A stretch of DNA of 64,000 nt from Lentzea albidocapillata subsp. violacea (GCF_900100275.1 NZ_FNET01000006.1:186001-250000), one strand, 5' to 3'; positions 39,346 through 48,567 are shown, counted from the first letter of the stretch. Numbers and translations are program-made. Notes: generated by a model not told the origin, from the letters alone.

Positions 39346-40065
39346 TCACCAGGGCACGGTCCCTGCGTGGTCGAACAGACCGCCGGTCGGACCGTCGTCG
39401 GGCAACGTGGCCAGCCTGACCGCAATCCTCGCGCCGTCCTGCGGCGTCTCGCGTCCCTGGAAATCGTTGAACTCGGTGGCGACGTAGCCGGGACAGGCAC
39501 CGTTGACCTTGATGCCCGTGAGCTCCTTGGCGTACTGGACGGTGAGGGAGTTCAGGAAGGTCTTCGACGGCGTGTAGACCCCGTCGGCGTCGCCCAGCTC
39601 CATGCCCGGTGTGGTCTGCAGGGTCATCGACGAGAGATGGCTCGACTGGTTGACGATGCGCGGCCGCACCGACCGTCCCAGCAGCGGCAGCATCGCGTTG
39701 GTGACCCTGACGACGCCGATCACGTTGGTGTCCATCACCTCCCGCAGGCTCTCCGCGGTCGCGGTCGAGGGCGCCATGGGCCACGGCCCCGCAATGCCCG
39801 CGTTGTTCACCAGCACGTCGAGGCGGCCGAACCGCTCGTCAAGCAGTGACACGGCGGAAGCCACGCTCTCGTCGTCGGTCACGTCCAACGGCACGGCGAA
39901 CGCATCGACGCCGTTCGCACGTAGTTTCGCCACCGCTTCCTCGCCGCGTTCGCGGTCCCGCGACCCGACTCCGACGCTGACCCCCAGTGCGCCGAGGCCT
40001 GCCGCGATCTCGTACCCGATGCCCTTGTTCGCGCCGGTGACCAGCGCAATCGTCTGTTCGCTCAT
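39346..40065 (-). CDS. Short-chain dehydrogenase/reductase (carbonyl reductase-like)
   Basis: The 239-residue protein has TGANKGIG (cofactor loop), NNAGIAGP, Ser in VNQSSHLSS and catalytic YTPSK, the pattern of carbonyl-reductase-like SDRs. ATG 40065 is the start; a much longer frame upstream crosses the divergent LysR gene and is not coding. It is divergent from the LysR gene at 40153, with T-N11-A elements between them, so it is very probably the LysR target. Substrate unknown. Confidence 0.92.
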   Translation of the reverse strand: MSEQTIALVTGANKGIGYEIAAGLGALGVSVGVGSRDRERGEEAVAKLRANGVDAFAVPLDVTDDESVASAVSLLDERFGRLDVLVNNAGIAGPWPMAPSTATAESLREVMDTNVIGVVRVTNAMLPLLGRSVRPRIVNQSSHLSSMTLQTTPGMELGDADGVYTPSKTFLNSLTVQYAKELTGIKVNGACPGYVATEFNDFQGRETPQDGARIAVRLATLPDDGPTGGLFDHAGTVPW

Positions 40066-40122
40066 GCATTTGATCGTGGTCGGGAATGCCGTCAGGACCA
40101 ACACCACTTCGGTGCGGCAGCG

Positions 40123-40144
40123 ATACCCGGCCGGTATGGATACC
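40123..40144. promoter_or_regulatory. LysR-type operator in the SDR/lysR divergent promoter
   Basis: ATACC-CGGCC-GGTAT (40123-40137) is a 15-bp interrupted palindrome with T-N11-A spacing, the LysR-box pattern, and another ATACC follows at 40140-40144, pairing again with GGTAT. It ends nine bases before the lysR start. Confidence 0.55.
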
Positions 40145-40152
40145 GTGGTGGG

Positions 40153-40986
40153 ATGGAGACCCGAGAGCTCCGATACTTCGTCGCGGTCGCCGAGGAACTG
40201 AACTTCGGCCGCGCCGCCGAACGTCTCGGCATCGCCCAGCCACCGCTCTCCCGGGCGATCGCCCAGCTCGAACACCGGCTCGGCGTCGCGTTGCTGATCC
40301 GCACCAGCCGCAAGGTCTCGCTCACCGACGCCGGCGAGGTGCTGCTGGCGGAGGGCAGGGCGATCCTCGGTGCGGTCGCGGCGGCCGAACGGCGAACCCG
40401 TGCCACTGCGGCCGACCGGCCGTCGCTGGTGCTGGCCGCCAAGGCCGGCAGTTCCGGGGAGGTGCTGGCGAAGCTGCTCGACGCGTACGCAGGCGAGCCC
40501 GCGGCCGTGCCCGTCGAGCTTCTGCTGTGCGAGTCGAACACCCACGTCCCGCTGCTCGACGGACGGGCCGACGTGGCGTTGCTGCATGAGCCGTACGACC
40601 CGACGACAGGCCTCGACGTGGAGGTCCTGACCATCGAGGGCCAGGTCGCGGTCATGCAGGCCGCGCACCCGCTCGCCGACAGGTCCCGGCTGCGCATGGC
40701 CGACGTCAGCGACCTGCCGGACCTCGCGCGCTGGCCCCGCAGGGACGGCACCTACCCGGACGGCTCCGGGGCCGAGGTGCGCAACCTGACCCAGCTGTTC
40801 CAGCTGATCGAGCTCGGCCGAGCCGTCGCCGTCCTGCCGGAAGTCGTCAGCACCGGGCTGGCCGAGGGTCTGGTCGCGATCCCGGTCGTCGACGCACCCC
40901 AGGTCACGACGGTGATCGCGTGGCCACCGCACAGCCGGTCACGCGCACTCGCCGACCTGGTCAGGGTCGCGACGGGCTTCAGCTGA
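40153..40986 (+). CDS. LysR family transcriptional regulator
   Basis: The 277-residue protein has the LysR winged helix at the N-terminus (METRELRYFVAVAEELNFGR, QPPLSRAIAQLEHRLG) and a periplasmic-binding-like effector domain. It is a little shorter than the usual 290-310 residues. It lies divergent from the SDR gene, and the intergenic T-N11-A palindrome fits autoregulation plus activation of the SDR. Its stop overlaps that of the convergent copD through the palindrome TCAGCTGA. Confidence 0.93.
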   Translation: METRELRYFVAVAEELNFGRAAERLGIAQPPLSRAIAQLEHRLGVALLIRTSRKVSLTDAGEVLLAEGRAILGAVAAAERRTRATAADRPSLVLAAKAGSSGEVLAKLLDAYAGEPAAVPVELLLCESNTHVPLLDGRADVALLHEPYDPTTGLDVEVLTIEGQVAVMQAAHPLADRSRLRMADVSDLPDLARWPRRDGTYPDGSGAEVRNLTQLFQLIELGRAVAVLPEVVSTGLAEGLVAIPVVDAPQVTTVIAWPPHSRSRALADLVRVATGFS

Positions 40987-41998
40987 CCGGAGCGCGGCTC
41001 AGCACGACGGCGAGCCCGAAGGCGACGCCCATGATCATCACTTCCAGGATCGCCCACTGCACGATCGCGGTGACCTTGTGCTGGGAGATCTTCGGCAGCA
41101 GCCGCCACCGGATGTGCGCACCGAGCACCGCGATCAGCCCGGCGCAGACGGTCTTGCCCAGGAACAGCAACCCGTAGCCGGTGGTGAACAGCGACTGCGG
41201 GAACGGCACGACCGGGTTGAGGACCAGCTCCAGCAGGCCGTTGAACAGGCCCGTGACCGCGACGACGACCAGGCTGACGGTCGCGATCTTCGAGAACCTC
41301 GGCAGCGCGATCGCCAGCAGCCCCTTGCGGTAGGCGACCAGCGCCATCAACGCGCCGAGCCCGCCGGTCCACGCCGCGGCACCCAGCACGTGCAGCTCCA
41401 TGGAGACCATCGAGTAGTCGTGGTACTTCCAGTTGGAGGCGTGCCCGGTCACCGGGATCGGCAGCAGCCCGAACATCGAGACGAGAATTCGCAGCTCAGC
41501 GGGTACGGACTCGCCGCTGCGCACCGCCATCACGCCGATGAACAGGTAGACGAACGCGCAGGACGCGCTGAACAGCAGGCCCTTGCCGGCGCCGATGTTC
41601 GCGATGTAGTCGATCGCGTTGCCGACGCTGACGTCACTGCCCGGCCGCAGTTCCGCGGCCTGCAGGATGATCGCAGTCAGGGCCGTGACCACCCAGACGG
41701 CGGCGGCGATGACCGCGGCCGGCCGGGCGATGCGCATGACGGGTTCGGTGTGCGTGGGCCGGTCGAAGCCGAGCAGCTTCGGCAGGATCGACAGCCCGAC
41801 GACGATCGTCGCCGAGACGTCGAGCAGCACCCGTGTGACAGGAAGGCCGTACCGGACCGCCGCCCCCGCGTCGACGACCCCGGCGACCACGACGGGTGGT
41901 GCCAGGACGAGGCCGAGCGCGATGCCTCCGAGTGCGCCGAACACGAGTCCGGCGAGCACGCGGTAGTGGGTGGGGGCGGTGGTCCGGACGTTGCTCAT
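40979..41998 (-). CDS. copD: CopD family copper transport membrane protein
   Basis: The 339-residue protein has about eight membrane helices and the CopD-domain segment with conserved His residues (GHASNWKYHDYSM, then MELHVLGAAAWTGGL). CopD works with CopC in moving copper across the membrane. ATG 41998 overlaps the copC stop (ATGA), and the order ycnI-copC-copD is a recognised copper module. Loss or fusion of CopC and CopD occurs elsewhere; here they are separate. Confidence 0.88.
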   Translation of the reverse strand: MSNVRTTAPTHYRVLAGLVFGALGGIALGLVLAPPVVVAGVVDAGAAVRYGLPVTRVLLDVSATIVVGLSILPKLLGFDRPTHTEPVMRIARPAAVIAAAVWVVTALTAIILQAAELRPGSDVSVGNAIDYIANIGAGKGLLFSASCAFVYLFIGVMAVRSGESVPAELRILVSMFGLLPIPVTGHASNWKYHDYSMVSMELHVLGAAAWTGGLGALMALVAYRKGLLAIALPRFSKIATVSLVVVAVTGLFNGLLELVLNPVVPFPQSLFTTGYGLLFLGKTVCAGLIAVLGAHIRWRLLPKISQHKVTAIVQWAILEVMIMGVAFGLAVVLSRAPVS

Positions 41999-42522
41999 GC
42001 CTTCGCGCCTCCGCCTCGCAGGGCGAAGAACACGCCGCCGCCGAGCAGGACCACGGCGCCGGCGATCCAGACCCAGATGGGCAGGCCGTCGCTCGAACCC
42101 GAGTCGCCGGACGCGGCGTCGTTCGTCGGCGCGGTGGGCGTGCCCGTGCCGTCCTTGGTGAGCGTGAAGGTCAGCTCACCCGAGACGGGATGCCCGTCCG
42201 CGGACAGGATGCGGTAGCCGATCTTGTACTCCCCGGCCTTGCCCAGGGCGTTGACCTTCGCGGAGACCGCGGTGTCCTTGATCGTCGGGTCGCCCGCGAC
42301 CTCGTAGTGGCCGCCGTTCGAGTCGACCACCGAGATCGTGTTGATGCCCTGGCCGCCCTGCACGTCCTGGTCGAACGTCAGCGTGACCGTCGAGGGACCG
42401 ACCTCCAGCGACGACTTGTCCTTCGGGTCGCTGCCGATCAGTGCGTTGTGCGCCGCCGCGGGGGCGGCCGTGACGAGCACGGCCGCACCAGCGAACAGGA
42501 ACGCGATCAGAGCGCGTTTCAT
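41995..42522 (-). CDS. copC: CopC domain copper-binding secreted protein
   Basis: The 175-residue protein has a signal peptide ending AAA before H25, so the mature protein would begin with His, as required for the Cu(II) site of CopC. D109 and H111 (SADGHPVSGE) complete the expected ligands. A C-terminal membrane helix (WVWIAGAVVLLGGGVFFAL) anchors it outside the cell. It overlaps ycnI upstream and copD downstream by four bases each. Confidence 0.9.
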   Translation of the reverse strand: MKRALIAFLFAGAAVLVTAAPAAAHNALIGSDPKDKSSLEVGPSTVTLTFDQDVQGGQGINTISVVDSNGGHYEVAGDPTIKDTAVSAKVNALGKAGEYKIGYRILSADGHPVSGELTFTLTKDGTGTPTAPTNDAASGDSGSSDGLPIWVWIAGAVVLLGGGVFFALRGGGAKA

Positions 42523-43247
42523 GCCTTGCGCCTCGAACGCAGGATCGCGCCGACACCGAAGCCCAGGCCGAGCGCACCGACGGCCAGACCGGCGCCACCG
42601 AGGTAGCGGGCGGTCTTGTCGGAACCGGCGGACGCCTCGTGCGTGTCGGTGCCGTTGGCGGCCGGGGTCGTGCCGTGGCCACCGTGGCCGTCGTCGCCGG
42701 CCTTCTTCGCGGCGAGCTTCAGCGCGGGCGCCGGGTGCTCCGGCTCCTTGCCGTCGGCACCGGCGGCCTGGCTCCAGTCCACGACCTCGCCGTTCTCGTA
42801 GGTCTGCTTGGTCGGCAGGAGCAGGGTGTCCTTCTCCGGCAGGGTGCCGAGGGCGACGTAGAACTCCTGGTACTCGTTGACGCCGATCTTCGTGCCGGGC
42901 TCGGCGGTCCAGGTGATCGAGGTGAACGCCTCGGTGATCTCCTTGCCGGCGATCGTCACCGGCTTGTCGAGCTTGCCCTTGACCGCCTCGGCCTTCCAGC
43001 CGGTCAGCGGCTTGGTGCGCACCGAGGTCAGCGGCGTGTCCTGCGGCAGCGTCACCTCGATCTTGGTGGTGCCGGCGTTGTCGCGCTCGTTCGGGACGCG
43101 GAACGCGAAGGTCGCGCGGCCACCCTGGGTGAACTCCGCGGGCTGGGCGCTGACGTGGGCCGACGCGATGGTCGGGGTGCCGAGGACGGCGATTCCGGCA
43201 ACGGCGAGAACGGCGAGCGTGCGCACGCCAAATCGATTTGTCGACAT
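42519..43247 (-). CDS. ycnI: YcnI domain (DUF1775) copper-binding protein
   Basis: The 242-residue protein starts at ATG 43247 with a signal peptide ending IASA before H31, the N-terminal His that binds copper in YcnI of Bacillus. The DUF1775 beta-sandwich follows (RVPNERDNAGTTKIEVTLP, WTAEPGTKIGVNEYQEFYV). Next comes a His-rich linker (DDGHGGHGTT, TDTHE) and a C-terminal membrane helix ending in basic residues. It precedes copC in a tightly overlapped operon, so it is probably a copper chaperone for the importer. Confidence 0.9.
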   Translation of the reverse strand: MSTNRFGVRTLAVLAVAGIAVLGTPTIASAHVSAQPAEFTQGGRATFAFRVPNERDNAGTTKIEVTLPQDTPLTSVRTKPLTGWKAEAVKGKLDKPVTIAGKEITEAFTSITWTAEPGTKIGVNEYQEFYVALGTLPEKDTLLLPTKQTYENGEVVDWSQAAGADGKEPEHPAPALKLAAKKAGDDGHGGHGTTPAANGTDTHEASAGSDKTARYLGGAGLAVGALGLGFGVGAILRSRRKA

Positions 43248-43296
43248 GAAGTTGTGGCTCCTGATGCAAAGGGGGTCTGCAGGGGGATACGGATGA

Positions 43297-43812
43297 TCAG
43301 GAGTCACAGGGCGGGCCACGCCGCCCGTTTGCCCGCGACAGTTCCAGGTGGTGCGCGTTCTGGAGGTACGGCGTGCTGGTGAACGTCCGCACCGGCGTCG
43401 AGACCGGCGGCGGCGCGAGCCTGCGGGGGATCAGGCGGGTGACGGCGGCGACCAGTCTGAACAGGGCGTTCTCGGCGTGGAACAGCAGGATGCCGGTCAG
43501 CGTCGCGGCGACGAGGTGCGCCACGAGCATCTGGCCGGTGAGCGTGTTCGTGTGCTCGTGGCTGACCCAGGTCAGCAGCAGGTGCTGCGCGAGCTGGGCC
43601 GTGCCGAGCCCGGCGATGATCGAGAGCTTCCCGGTGCGCTTGTCGGCCAGTGACGCCGCCGCGAACGCGATCAGCGCCACCAGCGGCAGCGCGTGGATGA
43701 ACTCGGAGATCTCGCCGCCGCCCAGGCCGTGGGCGGTGATCGTGAGAGCGGCAGACGTCAGCGCGAGAGCGGCACCGCGAAGGGTGCGCAACTCGCTCGT
43801 CCGGGTGCTCAC
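43297..43812 (-). CDS. Four-helix membrane protein leading the copper operon
   Basis: The 171-residue protein starts at GTG 43812 and has about four membrane helices with several histidines (HGLGGGEISEFIHALPL, LAQHLLLTWVSHEH, MLVAHLVAAT, LLFHAENALF). The C-terminal tail is basic and cytoplasmic. It lies 49 bases upstream of ycnI on the same strand and probably belongs to the operon. The His content and linkage suggest a role in copper handling; no named family was recognised. Confidence 0.65.
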   Translation of the reverse strand: MSTRTSELRTLRGAALALTSAALTITAHGLGGGEISEFIHALPLVALIAFAAASLADKRTGKLSIIAGLGTAQLAQHLLLTWVSHEHTNTLTGQMLVAHLVAATLTGILLFHAENALFRLVAAVTRLIPRRLAPPPVSTPVRTFTSTPYLQNAHHLELSRANGRRGPPCDS

Positions 43813-43871
43813 GAGACCTGAGGGTAATCGGGTGAGTTTGGCCAGGTCTACGAGTGGGTACCAAGGGCCTC

Positions 43872-45521
43872 ATGACCGTTCAATGCGACAGGCCGGGCCG
43901 TACCGACCGGGTTGTGTTCGGCGTTGCCGCAGGTCTCACGCTCGCATTCGTGACCTGGGGAATCGTAGGAACAGACTCGCTGGCCGCCGCCTCGAAGGCC
44001 GCGCTCGGCTGGATCATCCAGAATCTGGGCTGGGCTTTTGTGATCTCGGCCTCCGGGTTCGTGGTCTTCGCCCTGTGGCTCGCGTTCAGCCGGTACGGGA
44101 AGATCCCGCTCGGCCAGGACGACGAGAAACCCGAGTTCAAGACCGTGTCCTGGGTAGCGATGATGTTCAGCGCCGGCATGGGCATCGGCCTCATGTTCTA
44201 CGGCGTCAACGAGCCGCTGACCCACTTCGTCAAACCGCCGCCCGGCACCGAGGGCGATCCGCTCGAGACCGCGATGGCCACCACGCTGTTCCACTGGACA
44301 CTGCACCCGTGGGCGATCTACGCCATCGTCGGCATCGCCATCGCGTACAGCTGCTTCCGCCGCGGCAGGTCCTCGCTGATCAGCGCGGCGTTCACGCCGC
44401 TCCTGGGCCGTCGTGCCTCGTCGGGCTGGGGGCGCGCCATCGACGTGATGGCCATCTTCGCGACCCTCTTCGGCTCGGCCGCGTCCCTCGGTCTCGGCGC
44501 CCTGCAGATCGGCAGCGGGCTGGAGGCGGCCGGTTGGGCCGGTGACGTCGGCAAGGGCCTGCTGGTCGCGATCATCGCGATCCTGACCGTGGCCTTCGTC
44601 GCGTCCGCGGTCTCGGGTGTCGCCAAGGGCATCCAGTGGCTGTCGAACATCAACATGGTGCTGGCCCTCGTGCTGGCGCTGTTCCTGTTCGTGGTCGGCC
44701 CGACGATCTTCATCCTGAACCTGCTGCCGACCGCGCTGGGCGACTACTTCCGCGAGCTCGCGAACATGGCCGGCCGGACCGCCGCCTCGGGTGGCGACGC
44801 GACCCAGACGTGGCTGTCCGGGTGGACGATCTTCTACTGGGCGTGGTGGATCTCGTGGACGCCGTTCGTCGGCATGTTCATCGCGCGGATCTCGCGTGGC
44901 CGCACGATCAAGCAGTTCGTGGCCGGTGTGATCCTGGTGCCGTCCACGGTGTCGCTGGTGTGGTTCGCGATCCTGGGTGGCACGGCGATCTACGAGCAGC
45001 GCAGCGGAGTGGACCTCGCCGGTCAGTCGACGCCCGAGTCACAGCTGTTCGCACTGCTCGGCCAGTTCCCGCTGGCGGGAGTCGCCGGAGTGATCGTCAT
45101 GCTCCTGGTGGCGATCTTCTTCGTGTCGGGCGCCGACGCCGCGTCGATCGTGATGGGAACGCTCTCGCAGGAGGGCACCATCCGGCCCAGGAGGCCGATG
45201 GTGATCTTCTGGGGTGTGCTGACCGGTGCCGTCGCCGCGGTCATGCTGCTGGTCGGCGGGTCGAACGCGCTGACAGGGCTGCAGAACCTGACGATCATCG
45301 CGGCGCTGCCGTTCATGGTCGTCATGGTCGGGCTGTGCGTCTCGCTGGCCAAGGACCTGCGTTCCGACCCGATGATCAGGCGTGAGGAGCGTGTCGCCGA
45401 GGTGATGGAGGAGGTCACCGCGCACCTCGACCCCGGTCAGGTGGTCGAGGAGGCGGCGGTCAAGGCCGTGGCCGAGGTGACCGGCAGGACGCCGGACGTC
45501 AGCGCACGTTCAGACGCCTGA
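43872..45521 (+). CDS. BCCT family betaine/choline/carnitine transporter
   Basis: BCCT proteins import quaternary-ammonium osmolytes. The 549-residue protein has 12 predicted helices, the family Gly-rich segment MMFSAGMGIGLMFYGVNEP, and the aromatic substrate box WAWWISWTPFVGMFIARIS in helix 8. The C-terminal cytoplasmic tail is charged. Start ATG 43872 (MTVQCDRPGRTD) follows AAGGG; GTG 43854 is an alternative. Its 3' end overlaps the convergent gene by 23 bases. Substrate choice among betaine, choline and carnitine cannot be read. Confidence 0.94.
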   Translation: MTVQCDRPGRTDRVVFGVAAGLTLAFVTWGIVGTDSLAAASKAALGWIIQNLGWAFVISASGFVVFALWLAFSRYGKIPLGQDDEKPEFKTVSWVAMMFSAGMGIGLMFYGVNEPLTHFVKPPPGTEGDPLETAMATTLFHWTLHPWAIYAIVGIAIAYSCFRRGRSSLISAAFTPLLGRRASSGWGRAIDVMAIFATLFGSAASLGLGALQIGSGLEAAGWAGDVGKGLLVAIIAILTVAFVASAVSGVAKGIQWLSNINMVLALVLALFLFVVGPTIFILNLLPTALGDYFRELANMAGRTAASGGDATQTWLSGWTIFYWAWWISWTPFVGMFIARISRGRTIKQFVAGVILVPSTVSLVWFAILGGTAIYEQRSGVDLAGQSTPESQLFALLGQFPLAGVAGVIVMLLVAIFFVSGADAASIVMGTLSQEGTIRPRRPMVIFWGVLTGAVAAVMLLVGGSNALTGLQNLTIIAALPFMVVMVGLCVSLAKDLRSDPMIRREERVAEVMEEVTAHLDPGQVVEEAAVKAVAEVTGRTPDVSARSDA

Positions 45522-45933
45522 GCAACTCCTGCTCCAGCATCTCCAGATCAGTCCCGACGGCCCGGTGCGCTGCTTTGCGCCGGGCCGTCGGCATGCGTTC
45601 GGAGGCGCGAACAGCGGTGAGCAACTGCGCCAGCCGGGCCTCGGTCTTCGAAACCCAATCGGAATCTGTTGCCCGCAATGTCTCCAGCGACTCCGAAAAG
45701 CCGACAATTCGCGCGTGCAGCCGGGCGCCGTATCCGGAGTACCTACCGATGTCCGCGACGTCGATGCCGAGCCTGCGTGCCCGGTAGCGGTCGTACTGCT
45801 CGCTCAAAACCCCAGCTCCGCGGGCGATCACCGGGGCCAGCACCGGAATGAGCGCGGGCGCCACCACCTTCGCGACACCGACCAGGTTCTTCGCTCGGCC
45901 GGGCGTGAAGCCGGCCTTCGCTTTGCGCGCCAT
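45499..45933 (-). CDS. Conserved actinobacterial protein, DUF6474-like
   Basis: The 144-residue protein begins MARKAKAGFTPGRAKNLVGV, has a hydrophobic amphipathic stretch (VAPALIPVLAPVIARGAGVL), the segment RARRLGIDVADIGRYSGYG and a helical C-terminus. I associate this pattern with the DUF6474 group of small actinobacterial proteins, from memory only. It has no signal peptide. The first transcript portion would be divergent from the RecB-like nuclease gene, 83 bases away. Function unknown. Confidence 0.6.
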   Translation of the reverse strand: MARKAKAGFTPGRAKNLVGVAKVVAPALIPVLAPVIARGAGVLSEQYDRYRARRLGIDVADIGRYSGYGARLHARIVGFSESLETLRATDSDWVSKTEARLAQLLTAVRASERMPTARRKAAHRAVGTDLEMLEQELLRRLNVR

Positions 45934-46016
45934 TCGGGTACACCTCCTCCGTCAGATGAAACTTACTGCCCAGGTTGCCGACACATCTCCCCGACGCGCG
46001 ACATACCCTGCATCCT

Positions 46017-47660
46017 GTGACTTCCCAGGTGCAGCTAGACGCCGGCGTGGTCACTCGTTGTCGGCGGCGGGTGCACCTCGAAAACGATCCGGAAATGCGC
46101 GACGCTCCCAAGGCGGCGCCCGATCCGGCATCGGAACAACGGAAAGCGGACGCGACGAGCCACCGTCGCGCGGTGGCGGACGCGCTCGGCCGGATCGTCG
46201 GCTCGAACCTCTTCGAGGTGCCGAGCGGACCCGACGTGCGCAGCGCGGACCGCGAACGTGTGACGCTCGCCGCGATGGAGATGGGCGCGCAGTACATCTG
46301 GGGCGCCGCGCTGCCCCGTGATCCGCGCGGTGGCCGTCGAGGCGGAATCGACCTGCTGGTCAAGGATTCCACCGGCTACGTGCCGGTGCTGGTGGTCCGC
46401 CACAAGATCACCGACCCCGGCCAGGGTGCCCGCACGAGCCCGCTGACGATGCCGTTGCCCGACGGCAGCCGCACGGACCCGCACCGCAAGGTCCGCCCCC
46501 AGCCCCGTGACCAACTGCGGCTGGCCCACGCGCAACGGCAACTGCAGGCGGCCGGCTACGCGCGCAACGGACGCGCCACCGGTGGCGTGATCGGCATGGA
46601 CGCGGACGTCGTGCTGTGGCACGACCTCGAGGCGCCGACGTGGCCCGGCGGCCGCAACGCGCTGGCCGAGTACGACGCCCGCTTCAGCGACCGGCTGGCC
46701 GTGGCGCTGGCGGCCGCGAACGAGAAGGAACCGCTGGCCCGTCCGTCGCGGATCGTCGACTGCAAGACGTGCCCGTGGTGGCCGACGTGCGACCGCGACC
46801 TGAAGCAGGGCAGGGACGTCAGCCTCGTCGTGCGCGGCGAGGACGCGGCGGCGTTGCGCAAGATCGGTTTGTCCACTGTGGACCAGCTGGCCGAGCTCGA
46901 CCCGTCGGCGGAAGGCCCGGTACAGCTCGTCGGCATGCCGTTCGGCGACGCCGTGGTGCTGGCGCGGGCCTGGCTGCGCGACCTGACGCTGGTGCGCCGG
47001 GTGCCCGAGATGAAGGTGCCGCGCGCGGACGTCGAGGTCGACGTCGACATGGAGAGCTTCGGCGATCTCGGCGCGTACATGTGGGGCTGCCTGCTGTCCG
47101 GAAAGGACATCGACGAGGAGCACGGCTACCGCGCGTTCGTGACGTGGGACGCGCTGCCGTGCGACGACGAGGCGCGTTCGTTCGCCGAGTTCTGGACCTG
47201 GCTGACCGGCATCCGGTTGCGGGCCAAGGCACGCGGGCTGTCGTTCCGCGCCTACTGCTACAACGAGCTCGCCGAGAACCGCTGGCTGCTGGCGTCGGCG
47301 GAACGGTTCGCGGGCAAGCCGGGGATCCCGACGATCGCGCAGGTCAAGGAGTTCATCGGGTCGGACTCGTGGGTGGACCTGTTCGGGATCGTCCGCGAGC
47401 AGTTCCTGTGCGCGCACGGCAAGGGCCTGAAGGTCATCGCGCCGGCCGCCGGGTTCTCGTGGCGTGATCCCGAGGCCGGCGGCGAGAACTCCATGCGCTG
47501 GTACCGGTCCGCGGTCGGGATGAACGGCGACGAGCTCGACGTCGATCAGCGGCAGCGGTTGCTCTGGTACAACGAGGACGACGTCCGGGCCACCCACCGC
47601 CTGCGCGAGTGGATGACCTCGGACGCGATGTCTCGCTTGCCCTTCGCCGGAGACCTCTAG
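46017..47660 (+). CDS. TM0106-family RecB-like nuclease
   Basis: The 547-residue protein starts at GTG 46017 (VTSQVQLDAGVVTRCRRRVH). The N-terminal half resembles a RecB/Cas4-type PD-(D/E)XK nuclease (GGIDLLVKD, VVRHK) with a Cys cluster CKTCPWWPTC near residue 250, as in iron-sulfur Cas4-like nucleases, then helix-hairpin motifs (KIGLSTVDQLAELDPSAEG). The C-terminal half looks like the RNase H-fold YprB domain (EVDVDMESFGDLGAYMWGCL, ending YNEDDVRATHRLREWM). It is not associated with CRISPR here. The biological role is unresolved. Confidence 0.85.
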   Translation: MTSQVQLDAGVVTRCRRRVHLENDPEMRDAPKAAPDPASEQRKADATSHRRAVADALGRIVGSNLFEVPSGPDVRSADRERVTLAAMEMGAQYIWGAALPRDPRGGRRGGIDLLVKDSTGYVPVLVVRHKITDPGQGARTSPLTMPLPDGSRTDPHRKVRPQPRDQLRLAHAQRQLQAAGYARNGRATGGVIGMDADVVLWHDLEAPTWPGGRNALAEYDARFSDRLAVALAAANEKEPLARPSRIVDCKTCPWWPTCDRDLKQGRDVSLVVRGEDAAALRKIGLSTVDQLAELDPSAEGPVQLVGMPFGDAVVLARAWLRDLTLVRRVPEMKVPRADVEVDVDMESFGDLGAYMWGCLLSGKDIDEEHGYRAFVTWDALPCDDEARSFAEFWTWLTGIRLRAKARGLSFRAYCYNELAENRWLLASAERFAGKPGIPTIAQVKEFIGSDSWVDLFGIVREQFLCAHGKGLKVIAPAAGFSWRDPEAGGENSMRWYRSAVGMNGDELDVDQRQRLLWYNEDDVRATHRLREWMTSDAMSRLPFAGDL

Positions 47661-48415
47661 CGAGGTGCCATGCGCAGAGCGCCGTCCATGCGGATGACCT
47701 CTGCGTTCAGGTAGTCGTGCTCGATGATCGAGAGCGCGAGCTGCGCGTACTCCGACGGCTGGGCCAGGCGCTTCGGGAACGGGATGCCGGCGGCGAGGCC
47801 CGCGCGGAACTCGTCGGAGACCGTGGCGAGCATCGGGGTGTCGACGATGCCGGGTGCGATGGTCAGCACGCGGATGCCGACGTTGCTCAGGTCGCGGGCG
47901 GCCGGGAGGGTCATGCCGACGACGCCGCCCTTGGACGAGGCGTAGGCGACCTGGCCGATCTGACCGTCGAACGCGGCGATCGACGCGGTGTTGATGATGA
48001 CGCCGCGGGCGCCGTGCTCGAGCTCCTCGGTCTTGCCCATGGCCGCGGCGGCCAGGCGCAGGACGTTGAACGTGCCGATCAGGTTGACCTCGATGATCTT
48101 GCGGTAGAGGTCGAGGTCGTGCGGGCCGGTCTTGCCGACGGTGCGGGACGACGGGCCGATGCCCGCGCAGTTCACCGTGATGCGCAGCGGGGCGCCGGAG
48201 CCGGCAGCGGTGTCGACGGCGGCCTGGACCTCTTCGCCCGAGGTCACGTCGGCGGCCAGGTAGGTGACGTTCTCGATCGCGTCGGCGTTCGCGATGGCGC
48301 TGGGCAGGTCGAGAGCGAACACCTGCGCTCCACGCGCCGCCAGCGCACGTGCCGTCGCGCCGCCGAGGCCGGACGCGCCACCGGTGACGATGGCCGCGGT
48401 ACCCGAGATCTCCAT
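47657..48415 (-). CDS. Short-chain dehydrogenase, 3-hydroxyacyl-CoA dehydrogenase type-2-like
   Basis: The 252-residue protein has [15 protein letters not shown] for cofactor binding, [10 protein letters not shown], Ser in [11 protein letters not shown] and catalytic YASSK. The [19 protein letters not shown] stretch and the ending [13 protein letters not shown] are typical of the HSD17B10/type-2 3-hydroxyacyl-CoA dehydrogenase group. Its stop shares CTAG (47657-47660) with the stop of the nuclease gene. It is probably monocistronic. Confidence 0.92.
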   Translation of the reverse strand: MEISGTAAIVTGGASGLGGATARALAARGAQVFALDLPSAIANADAIENVTYLAADVTSGEEVQAAVDTAAGSGAPLRITVNCAGIGPSSRTVGKTGPHDLDLYRKIIEVNLIGTFNVLRLAAAAMGKTEELEHGARGVIINTASIAAFDGQIGQVAYASSKGGVVGMTLPAARDLSNVGIRVLTIAPGIVDTPMLATVSDEFRAGLAAGIPFPKRLAQPSEYAQLALSIIEHDYLNAEVIRMDGALRMAPR

Positions 48416-48474
48416 GCCTTCATCCTCCTCGAAGCGAACTGCTCGCGAGGAGGTTAACGCTCGTTACCTCGAAC

Positions 48475-48567
48475 TCAACGGTCGGTCCAGTGGAGCAGGG
48501 CCACCAACGGCACCGCAGCCACGAGCGCGAGGCCGATGAAGATCGTCGCGACACCCAGAATTCCCAT
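48475..48567 (-). CDS. Possible 30-residue single-helix membrane peptide
   Basis: ATG 48567 opens MGILGVATIFIGLALVAAVP followed by LVALLHWTDR and stop. It is one membrane helix with a short charged tail. No strong ribosome-binding site precedes it. It could be a real small membrane protein or a chance hydrophobic frame. Confidence 0.3.
   Translation of the reverse strand: MGILGVATIFIGLALVAAVPLVALLHWTDR

Noticed and set aside
46870..46885. Palindrome TTGTCCACTGTGGACC as DnaA site
   Set aside because: It lies within the nuclease coding region and matches the nonamer only partly.
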